DNA of 6,823 bases from an uncultured Opitutia bacterium (lineage in GTDB: Bacteria > Verrucomicrobiota > Verrucomicrobiia > Opitutales > UBA953), in assembly GCA_903957465.1 (NCBI GenBank), contig CAJBPJ010000328.1, forward strand, positions 1 through 6,823, written 5' to 3'. The notes beneath the pieces are model-generated. The model searched no databases, had not been told where the DNA came from, and saw nothing but the letters and a program-made list of their open reading frames with translations. The translations under genes were made by a program, and so were the position numbers. Below, piece by piece: positions 6,249 through 6,823 of this stretch. Each line of letters opens with the position of its first letter. Positions within the stretch are counted from its first letter, which is position 1.

Positions 6249-6823
6249 TTACCTACGTCGCTTGATCCAGAGGACGTGGGCAATTTTATCAATGTAACCG
6301 CGAATGAGGTCGCGCTCAGGATAACCGAATTGATCCAATATCCAGGCGTAGAGTCCGCAGGCAACGGCTAGCGAGACAGACATCGTTGCAAAAATGAGTA
6401 CCTTGCTCGGCAGTTGTCCCCAAAAATGATTATGCAGCCACGCGTTGGTATTATAAGCAACGGCACCGAGAATAAAGCTGCCGAAGAGTACTTGAACTAA
6501 AGGCTTGAGAAGAGATTCCGCAAAGAATGCAGGTTCGGCTTTACGCAGGTAGTACTTCAGGACGCTTAACTGCCAAATAGCGGCAACGAGGTTGGCGATC
6601 GCCAAGCCATTGGCTCCATTCAGGTTCAGACCCGGGGTGTATGTTAAAAGAATTGAGAGCACCGCATTGACCCCGAGTGCGTGCATGGCTGCGAACAATG
6701 TCGCATCGGTTCTGCCGATGACGTTTAGGGCACGTGATGTTAATGCACTGAGTGCATAAAAAGGCATGGAAGCCGAAAACAACACCAAGAGCACTGACGA
6801 GCTCTTAACGTCATCCCCATTAA
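6249..6823 (-). CDS. murJ: C-terminal part of a MurJ/MviN lipid II flippase (cut by the right edge)
   Basis: The visible 190 residues are the C-terminal part of an inner-membrane protein of the MurJ/MviN (MOP) family. It flips the peptidoglycan precursor lipid II to the outer face of the membrane. The frame is open through the right edge, so the N-terminal roughly 300 residues lie outside the window. The stretch FYALSALTSRALNVIGRTDA matches the conserved late MurJ segment with an Arg-rich helix and 'G.T..' turn. NGANGLAIANLVAAIWQ resembles the next conserved helix. About five hydrophobic segments can be seen, and the protein ends in a basic tail (WIKRRR). The GTG at 6794 is not a start: codons continue upstream without a break, including MGDDVKSSS. 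Another MOP-family polysaccharide exporter is possible but fits less well. Its stop lies 5 bases from that of the convergent DUF5069 gene. Confidence 0.8.
   Translation of the reverse strand, partial: NGDDVKSSSVLLVLFSASMPFYALSALTSRALNVIGRTDATLFAAMHALGVNAVLSILLTYTPGLNLNGANGLAIANLVAAIWQLSVLKYYLRKAEPAFFAESLLKPLVQVLFGSFILGAVAYNTNAWLHNHFWGQLPSKVLIFATMSVSLAVACGLYAWILDQFGYPERDLIRGYIDKIAHVLWIKRRR

Noticed and set aside
6240..6252. Inverted repeat GTAAT-AAA-ATTAC at the convergent stop codons, considered as a bidirectional terminator
   Set aside because: The stem is only 5 bases and mostly AT, with no following T-run; the repeat largely results from facing stop codons.

Overview
The window is a compact stretch of bacterial chromosome built around deoxy-sugar catabolism. 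The organism is probably a Verrucomicrobiota member, perhaps an Opitutae-type lineage. This is an inference from the DUF5069 protein, the pairing of an L-fucose-isomerase-like enzyme with a rhamnulokinase, and the balanced base composition. Nothing in the window fixes the taxonomy.

Region 1 (about 1-4755, minus strand) reads as one tightly packed transcription unit. In order of transcription it holds a DeoR-family repressor (4755-3964), an L-fucose-isomerase-family protein (3937-2321), a class II aldolase (2316-1555), a rhamnulokinase (1546-59), and the first codons of a fifth gene that runs off the left edge (from 41). Gaps between genes are 4 to 26 bases. The three complete enzymes make a standard sequence: aldose to ketose, ketose to ketose-1-phosphate, then cleavage to dihydroxyacetone phosphate and L-lactaldehyde. 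The substrate is L-fucose, L-rhamnose, or both. The partial fifth gene starts with residues that resemble bifunctional rhamnulose-1-phosphate aldolase/lactaldehyde dehydrogenases, which would give the cluster a second aldolase and a way to oxidise lactaldehyde.

Region 2 (4756-4976) is an AT-rich divergent intergenic region. It has weak candidate promoters in both directions and a pair of direct repeats one helical turn apart that could be an operator for the DeoR protein.

Region 3 (4977-6243, plus strand) holds an AmiD-like peptidoglycan amidase lipoprotein followed by a small DUF5069 protein, probably co-transcribed.

Region 4 (6249-6823, minus strand) is the C-terminal third of a MurJ/MviN lipid II flippase, cut by the right edge and converging on the DUF5069 gene with only 5 bases between stop codons.

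No gene here has a convincing Shine-Dalgarno sequence, so start choices rest on protein family fit and gene spacing. No RNA genes, insertion sequences, CRISPR arrays or attachment sites were seen. The content is mostly ordinary metabolism and cell-wall upkeep. The points worth a second look are the mixed fucose/rhamnose enzyme set, the left-edge gene, the divergent control region and the lack of ribosome binding sites.
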